Assembly (NCBI GenBank): GCA_003255745.1
Contig: QKYL01000010.1
Span: forward strand, 117,105-181,104
DNA: 64,000 nucleotides
Source: Paracoccus saliphilus
Lineage (GTDB): Bacteria > Pseudomonadota > Alphaproteobacteria > Rhodobacterales > Rhodobacteraceae
Direction: 5' to 3'
The notes below the pieces were generated by a model. It searched no databases. It saw nothing but the letters and a program-made list of their open reading frames with translations, and was not told the DNA's origin. Of this stretch, positions 32,657 through 42,589 are shown in pieces (position 1 is the stretch's first letter; every line of letters starts with the position of its first letter). Made by a program: the position numbers and the translations under genes.

Positions 32657-33181
32657 ATGGCGCAAAGCCCCGCAGCCAGGTTGTCCGTCAATGGTCAATC
32701 TCAAGAGTATTCCGGAGATCCGCGGCGCAGCCTGCTGGATTTCCTGCGCCTCGATCTGGGGCTGACCGGAACAAAGAAGGGCTGCGACCACGGCCAGTGC
32801 GGGGCCTGCACTGTCATCGTGAACGGCAAGCGCATCAATTCCTGCCTCAGCCTGGCCGTCATGCATGACGGCGACGAGGTGACCACGATCGAGGGGATCG
32901 GCACGTCCGAGGCCCTTTCGGCGCTGCAACGCGCCTTTGTTGCCCATGACGGGTTCCAGTGCGGCTATTGCACTCCCGGCCAGATCTGTTCCGCCACCGC
33001 CATGTTGGAGGAGTTGCGCGCCGGCTGGCCCAGTGTCGTCACCGACGAGCTGGCAGGGTTGCCCCGGCTGGAGAACGACGAGATCCGCGAAAGGATGAGC
33101 GGCAACATCTGCCGCTGCGGAGCCTACGCCAACATCGTCGCGGCCATTCGCGAAGTGCTCGAAACCGGAGCCGCGCGATGA
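32657..33181 (+). CDS. paoA: 2Fe-2S subunit of a PaoABC-type molybdenum aldehyde oxidoreductase
   Basis: A 174-residue ferredoxin-type subunit. The first cluster is bound by GCDHGQCGACTVIVNGKR with a fourth Cys in INSC. The second uses FQCGYCTPGQIC and GNICRCGAY. E. coli PaoA carries a Tat signal; here the N-terminus goes directly into the beta-grasp fold (ARLSVNGQSQEYSG), so the complex is probably cytoplasmic. The gene overlaps the FAD subunit gene by 4 bases (ATGA). Confidence 0.85.
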   Translation: MAQSPAARLSVNGQSQEYSGDPRRSLLDFLRLDLGLTGTKKGCDHGQCGACTVIVNGKRINSCLSLAVMHDGDEVTTIEGIGTSEALSALQRAFVAHDGFQCGYCTPGQICSATAMLEELRAGWPSVVTDELAGLPRLENDEIRERMSGNICRCGAYANIVAAIREVLETGAAR

Positions 33182-34140
33182 GGGCGTTTTCCTATGAACG
33201 CGCGCAAGGCCTGACGGATGCAGTTGGCACCTCGGCCTGCCTGATCGCGGGCGGCACCAACCTTCTTGACCTGATGAAGCTGGAGGTCGAGACGCCCGAG
33301 GCGCTGCTGGACGTGACCCGGATCGGGCTGGACCGCATCGAGGTGCAGGACAACGGGCTGCGCATCGGCGCACTGGTCAGCAATTCCGACTGCGCCGCCG
33401 ACGACCGGGTCCGGCAGGGCTGGTCTGTGCTGTCGCGGGCGATCCTGTCGGGGGCGAGCCCACAGTTGCGCAACAAGGCCACCACCGGCGGCAACCTTTG
33501 CCAACGCACCCGCTGCCCGTATTTCATGGACAACCATTCCCCCTGCAACAAGCGCCAACCCGGTTCCGGATGTGCGGCCATCGATGGGGTGAACCGCAAC
33601 CAAGCGATCCTTGGCGCCTCGGACGCCTGCATCGCGACCTATCCTGGCGACATGGCCGTGGCGTTGGCCGCGCTGGAGGCGCAGGTCGAGATCACGGGAC
33701 CGCAGGGCAGCCGCCAGGTGTCCGCGCGCGACTTTCACCGCCTGCCAGGGGATGACCCTTCGCGCGACAATGTCCTGGAGCCGGGAGAGGTCATCACCGG
33801 CGTTACCCTGCCGGCCCCCGTCAAGGGGCGCCACATCTATCGCAAGGTCCGCGAACGGTCGTCCTATGCGTTTGCGCTGGTGTCGGTCGCGGCGGTGGTT
33901 CGAATGGAACAGGGCCGCATCGCCCATGCGCAATTGGCCTTTGGCAGCCTGGCCCACAAGCCTTGGACCGACCCCCGGATCGAGGCGCTGCTGGTCGGAG
34001 AGCAGCCTGGCCCCGCCCTTTTCGCCAAGGCGGCCGAGATGCTGCTGGAGGACGCCCAAGGCCGGGGCGGCAATGATTTCAAGATCCCGCTGGCGCGCCG
34101 CACCCTGGCCGCCGTGCTGGCCGAAGCGACCGGAGACTGA
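33178..34140 (+). CDS. paoB: FAD-binding subunit of a PaoABC-type aldehyde oxidoreductase
   Basis: A 320-residue CO-dehydrogenase-type flavoprotein. The FAD motifs are LIAGGTNLLDLMKLEVETP and ATTGGNLCQRTRCPYF. The Cys pattern CQRTRCPYFMDNHSPC plus a further Cys in GSGC marks the extra 4Fe-4S cluster known for PaoB. It passes electrons from the molybdenum subunit. Start and stop are tightly coupled to paoA (ATGA) and paoC (4 bases apart). Confidence 0.87.
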   Translation: MRAFSYERAQGLTDAVGTSACLIAGGTNLLDLMKLEVETPEALLDVTRIGLDRIEVQDNGLRIGALVSNSDCAADDRVRQGWSVLSRAILSGASPQLRNKATTGGNLCQRTRCPYFMDNHSPCNKRQPGSGCAAIDGVNRNQAILGASDACIATYPGDMAVALAALEAQVEITGPQGSRQVSARDFHRLPGDDPSRDNVLEPGEVITGVTLPAPVKGRHIYRKVRERSSYAFALVSVAAVVRMEQGRIAHAQLAFGSLAHKPWTDPRIEALLVGEQPGPALFAKAAEMLLEDAQGRGGNDFKIPLARRTLAAVLAEATGD

Positions 34141-34144
34141 CCGC

Positions 34145-36355
34145 ATGTCCCTGACCTATGACCGCCCCGACCAGCGCAATTTCCTGGATCAGACCCGCCA
34201 GGGGGTGATCGGCCAGCCGCTGGACCGCCCTGAAGGACCGCTGAAGGTTGCGGGCCAGGCAACCTATGCCGCCGAATACCGCCGCCCCGGCTGCGCCGAA
34301 GGTGTTCTGATCGGTGCAAGGATCAGCAAGGGTATGGTGACTGCGATCCACCGGGATGAGGTTCTGGCGATGCCCGGTGTTCTGGGTGTTTATTCAACCC
34401 GCGACATGCTGCGTCGAGCGGCACAGGGTGGTGCGGGCGAAGCGCCGATGCAGGATGTCCACCATATCGACTTTCCCGATCAGCCCGTCGCGCTGGTGGT
34501 GGCCGAAAGCTTCGAGCAGGCGACCGCTGCCGCCAAGGCGCTGCGCATCGACTATGACGACCAATCGGACACGGCGCGGCTGCTGCCGTCCGCAGACGCC
34601 GCCGAACCTGCCAAGGAGCCGATCGAGGCCGGTGACCTGGAGGCGGCATTGAAGGATGCAGCCCATGTGGTCGATGTCACCTATACCACGCCCGGCCATG
34701 CCAGCGCCGCGATGGAACCCCATGCCGCCATCGCGGAATGGGATGCCGGCAAGCTGACCTTGCACGGCAGCCTGCAGATGGTCGCCTTCAACGTGAAGGA
34801 GCTGGCCGACAGCGTTGGAATCGAACCAGAAAACGTTCGCATCATCTCTCCCTACGTTGGCGGGGGGTTTGGCTCCAAGCTGGGGATCTCGCATGAGGCC
34901 GTGGCTGCGTCGATCGCGGCGCGGGACCTGGGGCGCCCGGTGCGCGTCGTGATGAGCCGCCAGCAGGTATTCGAGGCCATCATGCGGCGGTCCGAGACCG
35001 AGCAACGCGTCCGGCTTGGCTGCGACGATCAGGGCCGCCTGATCGCGCTGGCCCATGAAGCGCTGATCTCGAACCTTCCCGAGGAGGAGTTCGCCGAACC
35101 GGTCACGCAGGCGACCGAGTTCCTTTATCGCGGCGACAACCGCCGCCTGGCCATTCAGATTTCCAGGATCAACCGGCTGACGGCGGGTTCGGTGCGCGCG
35201 CCCGGCGAGGCGGTGGGAATGCAGGTGCTGGAAGCCGCGATGGACGAACTGGCCGTCAAGCTGCACCTGGACCCGGTAGAATTGCGCAAGCGCAACCTGC
35301 CCGATGTGGTGCCGGGGCAGGGCACGCCCTATTCCTCGCGCCGGCTGATCGAGGCGCTGGATGCGGGGGCGCGTTCCTTTGGCTGGAACCAGCGCCTGCC
35401 GCTGCCCTGCCAGCGCCGCGAAGGGGAATGGTGGATCGGCATGGGCATGGCTTCGGCCGCGCGCGTGAACATCCTCAAGCAGGCCGAGGCGCGGGTGACG
35501 CTGCGCACCGATGGCTCGCTGCTGGTCGAAAGCGACCAGACCGACATCGGCACTGGCAGCTATGCCATCCTGGGACAGATTGCAGCCGAGATGCTGGGCC
35601 AATCGATCGCGCGGACCGAGGTGAGGCTGGGCGACAGCCGTTTCCCCTCCGGCGCCGGGTCGGGCGGCAGCTGGGGCGCAAGTTCGACCGGGTCGGCGGT
35701 CTTCCGCGCCTGCGAGGCGATCCGCGCGGTGCTGGCGCGCAAGATGAATTGTGGCCCGGACGATCTTGTAATGCGCGACGGCAATATCTGGTCCGAAGGC
35801 GCTGATCCCCGTCCCGTGACCGATCTGCTGGAAGGTGATCTGGTCCAGGTCGGTCGCATAGAACCCGGCGAGACATCGGAAAAGGTCAAGCAGGCCACCT
35901 ATGGCGCGTTCTTCTGCGAGGTTGCGGTCAACGCCTTTACCGGGGAAACGCGCCTGCGCCGGATGACCGGGGCCTTCGGCTTTGGCCGTGTGCTGAACGC
36001 CAAGACCGCCCGGTCACAATGCCTGGGCGGCATGGTCTGGGGAATAGGCAGCGCCCTGATGGAGGAGCTGCACTTTGATCACCGCGACGGCCACCTCGTG
36101 AATCACGACCTGGCCGAATATCATGTGCCCGTCCATCGCGACATCCCCGAGATGGAGGTGATCCTGTTGGAGGAGCGTGACGCCGATGCATCGCCCATCC
36201 AGGCCAAGGGCGTGGGCGAGCTGGGCATCTGCGGCGCGGCGGGTGCGATTTCGAACGCGATCTACAATGCCTGCGGCGTCCGGCTGCGCGACTTTCCCAT
36301 GACCCCCGACAAGCTGCTGGCGGAACTGCCCGACCCCTTCGCCCGCGTGACCTGA
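34145..36355 (+). CDS. paoC: Molybdenum-binding catalytic subunit of a PaoABC-type aldehyde oxidoreductase
   Basis: A 736-residue xanthine-oxidase-family subunit, close to the usual length of PaoC (about 732). Family motifs are ISPYVGGGFGSKLGISHEAV, NRLTAGSVRAPGEAVGMQVL and the catalytic Glu692 in KGVGELGICGAAGAISNAIY. It oxidises aldehydes to acids with the cytosine-dinucleotide form of the molybdenum cofactor. No Tat signal is present. A GC-rich hairpin (36363-36381) follows the stop, but without a T-tract. Confidence 0.88.
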   Translation: MSLTYDRPDQRNFLDQTRQGVIGQPLDRPEGPLKVAGQATYAAEYRRPGCAEGVLIGARISKGMVTAIHRDEVLAMPGVLGVYSTRDMLRRAAQGGAGEAPMQDVHHIDFPDQPVALVVAESFEQATAAAKALRIDYDDQSDTARLLPSADAAEPAKEPIEAGDLEAALKDAAHVVDVTYTTPGHASAAMEPHAAIAEWDAGKLTLHGSLQMVAFNVKELADSVGIEPENVRIISPYVGGGFGSKLGISHEAVAASIAARDLGRPVRVVMSRQQVFEAIMRRSETEQRVRLGCDDQGRLIALAHEALISNLPEEEFAEPVTQATEFLYRGDNRRLAIQISRINRLTAGSVRAPGEAVGMQVLEAAMDELAVKLHLDPVELRKRNLPDVVPGQGTPYSSRRLIEALDAGARSFGWNQRLPLPCQRREGEWWIGMGMASAARVNILKQAEARVTLRTDGSLLVESDQTDIGTGSYAILGQIAAEMLGQSIARTEVRLGDSRFPSGAGSGGSWGASSTGSAVFRACEAIRAVLARKMNCGPDDLVMRDGNIWSEGADPRPVTDLLEGDLVQVGRIEPGETSEKVKQATYGAFFCEVAVNAFTGETRLRRMTGAFGFGRVLNAKTARSQCLGGMVWGIGSALMEELHFDHRDGHLVNHDLAEYHVPVHRDIPEMEVILLEERDADASPIQAKGVGELGICGAAGAISNAIYNACGVRLRDFPMTPDKLLAELPDPFARVT

Positions 36356-36404
36356 CACTTCTGCCGGGCCGCCGGCCCGGCCTGAACGACCGAAAGGCGA
36401 TCCG

Positions 36405-38684
36405 ATGTCCGAAGACCAGAACCCCGAGACCATCCGCGAAATCGAAGGATATGACGGCCCGGTGGGGGGATGGGGATCGGCCAAGGGCATCGCCGCCGTG
36501 GGCCGCACCGCCCGCAGCACCCCCGGTGCGCTGGAAACGCTGCGCCGTCAGAACAAGCCCGGCGGGATGATGTGTGTTTCTTGTGCCTGGGCCAAGCCGC
36601 CCAACCCGCATCCGGCCGAATTCTGCGAGAACGGTGCCAAGGCGACGCTGTGGGACCTGACTGTGTCCCGATGCGGGCCTGACTTTTTTCGCGACCACGC
36701 GGTCAGCGAACTGGCCACTTGGACGGAGTTCGAACTGGAGCGCGAGGGGCGCCTGACCCATCCCCTGCGCTATGACGCGGGCAGCGACCGTTATGTCGAG
36801 GCGACATGGGAAGAGGCGTTCGACACGATCGGCGCCGAACTGCGAAAGCTGGATCCCAAGAAGGTGACCTTCTACGCCTCGGGCAAGGCGGCGCTGGAGC
36901 CGTCTTTCCTTTACGGGGTTTTCGCCCGGGCCTATGGGCACACCAACCTGCCTGACAGTTCAAACATGTGCCACGAAACCACATCGGTCGGGCTGAAGAA
37001 GGTGATCGGCTCGCCCGTTGGCACCTGCGTGCTGGATGATTTCGACCATTGCGACATGATCATCCATGTCGGCCAGAACCCCGGTACCAACAGCCCGCGC
37101 ATCCTGCATCCGCTGCAAAAGGCGGTTGAACGGGGCTGCTGCATCGTGGCGATCAACCCGCTGCGGGAAAAAGGTCTGCTGGAATTCGCAAATCCGCAAA
37201 GCCCCTGGCAGATGACGGTGGGCGCACCGACCGAGATTGCCGATTGCTACCTGCAGGTCCGGGTCGGCGGCGACATCGCAGCCCTGACCGGCATTGCCAA
37301 GCATGTCTTGGCGTTGGAGGAGACGCAGGGCGGCGTGCTGGACCATGATTTCCTGCAGACCCATTGCGCCGGGCTGCAGGACTGGATGGATTGGGTCAGC
37401 GCCACGCCCTGGGACCGGCTGGAGCAGGTCAGCGGCCTGACCCGCGCCGAGATGGAGCGCATCGGCGCACATTACGCCAAGGCCAAGGCCGTCATGGGCA
37501 TCTATGGCATGGGGGTCACGCAGCATGTCTACGGCTCGGATTCCATCGGGGCCTTGGTCAACCTTCTGCTGCTGCGCGGCAATATCGGCCGCAAGGGGGC
37601 GGGCTGCTCTCCGGTGCGCGGTCATTCGAACGTGCAGGGCCAGCGCACTGTCGGCATCACCGAAAAGCCCAAGCTGGTCCCCAATGACACGCTGCGCGAC
37701 CTGTTCGGGATCAAGCCGCCCACCGAGGAAGGCTGGAACACGACCACCTTTGTCGAGGCGCTGCTTGAAGGCGAAGCACAGGGCTTTATCGGTCTGGGCG
37801 GCAACCTTGCCCGCGCCGTGCCGGACCAGGATCGCGTGGCCGAGGCCTGGGGCCAGATGCCGCTGACGGTGCATGTCGCCACCCGTCTGAACCGCACGCA
37901 CCTGATGCCGGGAAAGTCGTCCTGGATCCTGCCCTGCCTGGTGCGGGCCGAGGAGGACTTGAAGAACCGCGAGAACCAGCAGGTGACGATCGAGGACAGC
38001 TTCAGCCATATCTATGGCTCGATCGGCAAGCGGACCCCGGCGGCGCGAACATTGAAGTCCGAAGTGGACATCGTTTGCGGCCTTGCCGCCGCGACGCTGC
38101 CCCCGAATCCCAAGCTGGCCTGGGACGAATGGGCCCGCGACTACAGCCGCATCCGCGCGCTGATCGAGACGGTGTATCCCGACGACTTTCGCGACTTCGA
38201 GGCGCGGATGAACCAGCCGGGAGGTTTCTATCGGGGCAACCCGGCACGCGAACGCGAATGGAAGACCGAAACCGGCAAGGCACAATTCACCGTTCCTGCC
38301 GATCTGGACGCCACTGGCCTGGGCGAAACGCCGGGCATCTATCGTCTGGTGACGCTGCGGTCGAATGATCAGTTCAACACCACCGTCTATGGCATGTCGG
38401 ATCGGCTGCGCGGGATCGAAGGGGACCGGATGCTGATCATGATGTCGCCCCAGGACATGGAGGCCGAGGGGCTGAAGCCCGAACAGCGCATCGCGCTGCA
38501 GGGTGCGGCCGATGATGGAATCGCCCGTCAGGTCGAGGGGCTGCGGGTGCTGCCCTATGACCTGCCGCGCGGCTGCATTGCGGGATATTTCCCCGAACTG
38601 AACCCCTTGTCGCCATTGTCGCGTCGCGACAAGCTGTCGGACACCCCTGCCGCCAAGGGCATTCCGGTCAGGCTGGCTGTCTAG
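36405..38684 (+). CDS. FdhF/YdeP-family molybdopterin oxidoreductase
   Basis: A 759-residue protein with YdeP-family marks: GMMCVSCAWAKPPNPHPAEF at the N-terminus (Cys positions for an Fe-S cluster), HTNLPDSSNMCHETTSVGLK with the Cys at the likely molybdenum ligand place, and RGNIGRKGAGCSPVRGHSNV. The C-terminal domain reads LVTLRSNDQFNTTVYGMSDR. The family is related to formate dehydrogenase alpha subunits; E. coli YdeP is linked to acid resistance, substrate unknown. It starts 49 bases after paoC, so both molybdoenzymes may be expressed together. Confidence 0.85.
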   Translation: MSEDQNPETIREIEGYDGPVGGWGSAKGIAAVGRTARSTPGALETLRRQNKPGGMMCVSCAWAKPPNPHPAEFCENGAKATLWDLTVSRCGPDFFRDHAVSELATWTEFELEREGRLTHPLRYDAGSDRYVEATWEEAFDTIGAELRKLDPKKVTFYASGKAALEPSFLYGVFARAYGHTNLPDSSNMCHETTSVGLKKVIGSPVGTCVLDDFDHCDMIIHVGQNPGTNSPRILHPLQKAVERGCCIVAINPLREKGLLEFANPQSPWQMTVGAPTEIADCYLQVRVGGDIAALTGIAKHVLALEETQGGVLDHDFLQTHCAGLQDWMDWVSATPWDRLEQVSGLTRAEMERIGAHYAKAKAVMGIYGMGVTQHVYGSDSIGALVNLLLLRGNIGRKGAGCSPVRGHSNVQGQRTVGITEKPKLVPNDTLRDLFGIKPPTEEGWNTTTFVEALLEGEAQGFIGLGGNLARAVPDQDRVAEAWGQMPLTVHVATRLNRTHLMPGKSSWILPCLVRAEEDLKNRENQQVTIEDSFSHIYGSIGKRTPAARTLKSEVDIVCGLAAATLPPNPKLAWDEWARDYSRIRALIETVYPDDFRDFEARMNQPGGFYRGNPAREREWKTETGKAQFTVPADLDATGLGETPGIYRLVTLRSNDQFNTTVYGMSDRLRGIEGDRMLIMMSPQDMEAEGLKPEQRIALQGAADDGIARQVEGLRVLPYDLPRGCIAGYFPELNPLSPLSRRDKLSDTPAAKGIPVRLAV

Positions 38685-38699
38685 CCACGCCCTTTCTGC

Positions 38700-38720
38700 T
38701 GGGCCGCACCAGATGCGGCC
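38700..38720 (+). terminator. Terminator-like hairpin after the YdeP-family gene
   Basis: GGGCCGCA pairs with TGCGGCCC around a CCAGA loop, 15 bases after the stop codon. There is no T-tract, so it may not act alone. Confidence 0.35.
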
Positions 38721-39195
38721 CAAGGGTGGCCTTCCCGATCAGTGTCAGAAAGAACTGTGGCTCGGGCCGGAAATCTTGTCCTGATATAGGCGGATGTTTC
38801 CACAAAGGTCGTGCGGGACCTTGCTCGCAGCGGCGATAACATCTGCACGGTATGCGCATCTTTGCGACTACACCATCAGCGCGCGGCCAGTCCTTGTTCC
38901 CGGCTGACGCGCATCGCCAGGCGGAAGATTCGGCGCAATTCGGCATTGCGGATTTCATCCATCTGGATCTAACTTGCGCCGAACGGACGTTTCGTCCCGT
39001 GCTGGCCCGGTGGCACCGGGGAACAGCGACCCGATCATGACCCAGAAGGCCTGACCCCATGCCGCAGCAGCTGGCTTTGCCATGTCCGGCGTCGATCCCG
39101 TGGATCGGCAACCTCCTGTTGAACCAAGGGCGCGCGTGCCGGGCAAGGCAACACGGCGAACGGCCGGATGGGCGGAGCTGCCCCAGAGCGGCGAC
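38721..39195. other. Intergenic region, no supported gene
   Basis: About 475 bases between the YdeP-family gene and the amidohydrolase. Short frames exist on both strands (for example a 28-residue minus-strand frame near 38871-38957 starting MDEIRNAELRRIFR), but none has a ribosome site or recognisable family. The amidohydrolase promoter is probably here. Confidence 0.45.
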
Positions 39196-40467
39196 ATGAG
39201 CGGCTATGCCGATGTCCGCCGCGTCAGGGGGCTGATCGAGGGTCTGGACAGGTATACCGCCACGCCGGGACGGGGAACGACCCGCCTGACCTATAGCCCG
39301 GAATTTCGGGCGGCCCGCAATTTCGTCGCGGCCGAGATGACCGCCGCCGGGCTGGCCGTGCGCGAGGATGCGGTCGGCAACATCTTTGGCCGGATCGAGG
39401 GCAGGGACCCCGACCTGGCGCCGATCCTGGTCGGCTCGCACCTGGATTCAGTGCCCCATGGCGGACGGTTCGATGGTCCGGCTGGCGTGGTCGCGGGAAT
39501 CGAGTCCGCCTTTTTGTTTCGGGACCTTTGCCTGCGCCCAGAACGCCCGATTGAGGTCGTCGCCCTGATCGAGGAAGAGGGAAGCCGCTTTGGCGGCGGC
39601 CTGCTGGGCTCTCGGCTGCTGGCGGGGCAGCTGGACCCGGCCCGGCTGGCCGATCTGCGGGACGCGGCCGGTGTTTCGGCGGCCCAGGCGATTGCAGCCT
39701 ATGGCCTGGACCCTGCCGAGGCCAGGCGCGCCGTGCTGGCGCCTGGATCGGTGCACGCCTTTCTGGAACTTCATATCGAACAGGGTCCTGTGCTGGAGGC
39801 CGAGGGGCGCGACATCGCCATTGTCGAACGCATTGTCGGGCTGGCGCAGCTGATGGTCACCGTGCGGGGCCGGGCGGGCCATGCCGGAACCACGCCGATG
39901 CACGCGCGCCGCGATGCCTTGGTGGGCGCCGTCCTGATCCTGGCGCAGCTGCCCGATCTGGCCCGCGCTGTCGGGTCTGATGCGGTTCTGACCGTTGGCA
40001 AGATGGAGGTCCTGCCCGGCGGTGCCAACGTGATCCCCGAGATGGTGAGCTTCACGGTAGACCTGCGCGCCCCGTCCGAGGCCCAGTTGACGCGCCTGAT
40101 CGCGATGACCTGCGAGGTGGTGGGGGCCAGTTCGTGCAATGGGCTGGAATGCCGGATCGAGCACCAGCTTTACGTGCCCCCCACGCCCCTGTCGGGCCGG
40201 ATTTGCGCCATCCTTACCGCCGAGGCCGAGGCCTTGGGGTTATCGCACCGTATCATGGTCAGCGGTGCCGGGCACGATGCGATGATCCTTGCGGGCCTGG
40301 CGCCCACCGGCTTGGTCTTCGTGCCAAGCCGGGGCGGCATTTCGCATGCGCCCGAGGAATGGACGGACTACATCCAGCTGGCGCGCGGCATCGACGTGAT
40401 CTTTGCCACCCTGAGGCGAATGGCGGGCGCTACCGTTCCAGAACCAGCAGGTCGCCTTCAAAGCTGA
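39196..40467 (+). CDS. M20-family Zn amidohydrolase (allantoate/carbamoyl amino acid amidohydrolase type)
   Basis: A 423-residue protein from ATG 39196. Metal-site motifs are ILVGSHLDSVPHGGRFDGPA, LIEEEGSRFGGGLLGSRLLA, and LELHIEQGPVLE, all typical of the allantoate amidohydrolase / N-carbamoylase / beta-ureidopropionase group. The dimerisation domain carries GRAGHAGTTPMHARRDAL, and MVSGAGHDAMILAGLAPTG lies near the end. Family members release ammonia from ureido compounds. Earlier in-frame starts exist (39082) but precede no conserved sequence. It overlaps the convergent protease gene by 38 bp. Confidence 0.85.
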   Translation: MSGYADVRRVRGLIEGLDRYTATPGRGTTRLTYSPEFRAARNFVAAEMTAAGLAVREDAVGNIFGRIEGRDPDLAPILVGSHLDSVPHGGRFDGPAGVVAGIESAFLFRDLCLRPERPIEVVALIEEEGSRFGGGLLGSRLLAGQLDPARLADLRDAAGVSAAQAIAAYGLDPAEARRAVLAPGSVHAFLELHIEQGPVLEAEGRDIAIVERIVGLAQLMVTVRGRAGHAGTTPMHARRDALVGAVLILAQLPDLARAVGSDAVLTVGKMEVLPGGANVIPEMVSFTVDLRAPSEAQLTRLIAMTCEVVGASSCNGLECRIEHQLYVPPTPLSGRICAILTAEAEALGLSHRIMVSGAGHDAMILAGLAPTGLVFVPSRGGISHAPEEWTDYIQLARGIDVIFATLRRMAGATVPEPAGRLQS

Positions 40468-41002
40468 CGCGGGCAAAGCGGCGCAGATAGGACATGCCCA
40501 GCAGCGAATCGCGCAATTCGCTGTTGATGACGACGGCGCGCACGTCGCGGTCCACCGCATCGCCGATGGCGAATTCGTTGATGGTGACCGAGGCCGTCCC
40601 GACCCGCCCGTTGGCCGTCACGGCCTGGCCGTCAAAGCGCAGCCGGGCCGGGTCCAGGCCGATGCGGATGGCATCATCCCGGCTGAGCGCCACGCTTGTG
40701 GCGCCGGTATCGACAATGAAGTGGACCGGCGTGCCGTTCAGCAGCGCCTCAAGGTGAAAGTGGCCGCCGCGCCCGACCGGGATCTCGATCCGGCTGCCGC
40801 CTTCCAGAACCTGCTGCCGCGGCGCGTTGGCGGTCATCCACCAGTCAGCCGCCAAGGCCGTCCCGGCAAAGATCACCGCCCACAGCAGCAGCTGGCGCAG
40901 GGTGCGTCCCCCGCGGCCCGACAGTTCGAACAGCATGGCGCCGCCGATCACCACCAGCAGCAGAATGTAATAGGCCAGGCGCGGCCACTCCGTTTCGGTC
41001 AT
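40430..41002 (-). CDS. Membrane-anchored retropepsin-like aspartic protease
   Basis: A 190-residue protein. Two N-terminal membrane segments (YYILLLVVIGGAMLFEL; LLLWAVIFAGTALAADWW) are followed by a clan AA protease domain with the catalytic triad Asp-Thr-Gly in VHFIVDTGATSVALS, then LGMSYLRRFARVSFEGDLLV near the end, as in TIGR02281-type bacterial proteases. Its ATG overlaps the marC stop (ATGA). The substrate is unknown. Confidence 0.83.
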   Translation of the reverse strand: MTETEWPRLAYYILLLVVIGGAMLFELSGRGGRTLRQLLLWAVIFAGTALAADWWMTANAPRQQVLEGGSRIEIPVGRGGHFHLEALLNGTPVHFIVDTGATSVALSRDDAIRIGLDPARLRFDGQAVTANGRVGTASVTINEFAIGDAVDRDVRAVVINSELRDSLLGMSYLRRFARVSFEGDLLVLER

Positions 41003-41619
41003 CCGAACAACCCCGATCCACGCAAGCCGTCGATGACGAACTGAACCGACAGCGCCGCCAGCAGCATACCCAAAAGCCGCGTGACCACCATCGTGCCGGT
41101 CCGGCCTAGCGCGCGGGCCAAAGGCGTGGCCAGGACGAAAAGCAGCATTGCGATGACCAGCACCCCCAGCATCATCAGATGGACCATCAGGATATGGGCC
41201 GCGCCCTGATCCTGACCCACAAGCAGAATCATCGTGGCCAGCGCCCCCGGCCCGGCCAGCAGCGGCATGGCCAACGGAAAGACGGACGGATCTTGGCTGG
41301 GTGCCTCGCCCTCGGCCTGACCCTCGCGCCGCTCGGTCCGCCGCTCGAACAGCATGTCCAGCGCGGTCAGGAACAACAGCAGCCCGCCCGCGATGCGGAA
41401 GGCCGAGATCGAGATGCCGATGCCGGACAGGATCGCCTCGCCCGCCAGGCCGAACAGCGTCAGCAGGATGGCCGCGATGACCAGCGACCGCAGGCCAAGG
41501 CGCCGACGCTCTGCACCCGTCATGTCCGGCGTCAGGGCAATGAAGATCGGCGCCAGGCCGATCGGGTCGATGACCACGAAAAGCGTGACAAAGGCGGTGA
41601 TGTAGGTGGACATGTCCAT
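40999..41619 (-). CDS. MarC-family membrane protein
   Basis: A 206-residue protein with six predicted membrane segments. Family marks are [20 protein letters not shown] at the N-terminus, [20 protein letters not shown] and [20 protein letters not shown] in the middle, and [20 protein letters not shown] at the end. A cytoplasmic charged loop ([15 protein letters not shown]) lies between the halves. The role of the family is unsettled; the old link to antibiotic resistance was not confirmed. It is coupled to the protease gene by a 4-base overlap. Confidence 0.87.
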   Translation of the reverse strand: MDMSTYITAFVTLFVVIDPIGLAPIFIALTPDMTGAERRRLGLRSLVIAAILLTLFGLAGEAILSGIGISISAFRIAGGLLLFLTALDMLFERRTERREGQAEGEAPSQDPSVFPLAMPLLAGPGALATMILLVGQDQGAAHILMVHLMMLGVLVIAMLLFVLATPLARALGRTGTMVVTRLLGMLLAALSVQFVIDGLRGSGLFG

Positions 41620-41780
41620 CCGCCCTTATCGCCCGCCCGGGCGGCGCTGCCAAGCGGCCCCGGCGCCGCATCGCCATGATGCCGGCTTGTCGAATGTCCC
41701 CCAGAAGGGCTTTGCATTCCCAAGCAAGGGGGCCTAAATATCCCCTGCGGGCGGTGGACCGCCTGGCAAGGGAGTCTCTC

Positions 41781-42092
41781 ATGCTGAACAATATCGGCCT
41801 TCCGGGCCTTCTTCTGATCGCGGTCGTCGTGCTGGTCCTGTTCGGACGCGGCAAGATCTCGTCCCTGATGGGCGAGGTCGGCAAGGGCATCACCGCCTTC
41901 AAGAGAGGCGTCAAGGACGGCAGCGAAGAAATCGAGAACGCCGCCGCCGAGCCGCGCGACACGCCCCGTGACTCGTTGGGCCGTGACACGCTGGGCCGCG
42001 ACCTTCCAGGGGAACGTGCCCGCGACGTGACGCCGACGGCCGCGCCCGGCAGCACGCCTTCCCCGGCCCCGCAGACGACCGACCGCGGCTGA
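41781..42092 (+). CDS. tatA: Twin-arginine translocase subunit TatA
   Basis: A 103-residue protein: a short N-terminal membrane helix ([20 protein letters not shown]) with the FG hinge, an amphipathic helix ([20 protein letters not shown]), and a charged disordered tail. It forms the pore-like component for folded Tat substrates. ATG 41781 has GGGAG upstream and starts the conserved region. A nearly perfect [12 protein letters not shown] repeat lies in the tail. It heads tatABC. Confidence 0.92.
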   Translation: MLNNIGLPGLLLIAVVVLVLFGRGKISSLMGEVGKGITAFKRGVKDGSEEIENAAAEPRDTPRDSLGRDTLGRDLPGERARDVTPTAAPGSTPSPAPQTTDRG

Positions 42093-42111
42093 GCCCGGAA
42101 AGGCACGTCCC

Positions 42112-42588
42112 ATGCTGGACATCGGCTGGACCGAACTGCTGTTGATCGGCATCGTGGCGCTGATCGTGGTCGGTCCCAAGGACCTGCCCCATCTGTTCCA
42201 TTCACTTGGCCGGATCATGGCGCGCGTGCGCGGCATGGCGCGGGAATTCAGCTCGGCCATGGAGGACGCGGCCAAGGGGTCGGGTCTGGACGATGCCGCG
42301 GGCTCGATCCGCGACATGAAGAACCTGACCTCTAAAAAGGCCCTGGGCCTGGACGCGCTGGATCGCGCGGCGGACCGGCTGGAGAAATGGGACCCCAAGC
42401 GCCCAACGCCCCGCCGGGAGGTGCAGCCCGATCCGGCTTCGCCGCCGGCCCCGGCGCAGGGTCCTGTGGCCCCGCCCGTGGTGGCTGCCGCAACCCCCGC
42501 GCCTGCGGTGGCCCCGATCGCCGCGACCAGTCCAGAGCCGCAGCGCCGGCTGCACGGGGTGCGCCGCTCTGACATGAAAGACGAGTGA
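42112..42588 (+). CDS. tatB: Twin-arginine translocase subunit TatB
   Basis: A 158-residue protein with the TatB N-terminus ([20 protein letters not shown]), the GPKDLP hinge and an amphipathic helix ([20 protein letters not shown]), followed by a Pro/Ala-rich tail. It binds Tat signal peptides together with TatC. It lies 19 bases after tatA. Confidence 0.92.
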   Translation: MLDIGWTELLLIGIVALIVVGPKDLPHLFHSLGRIMARVRGMAREFSSAMEDAAKGSGLDDAAGSIRDMKNLTSKKALGLDALDRAADRLEKWDPKRPTPRREVQPDPASPPAPAQGPVAPPVVAAATPAPAVAPIAATSPEPQRRLHGVRRSDMKDE

Positions 42589-42589
42589 A

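Noticed and set aside
38852..39197. Short frames on both strands between the YdeP-family and amidohydrolase genes
   Set aside because: No ribosome sites, no family match, and one overlaps the amidohydrolase start in antisense.
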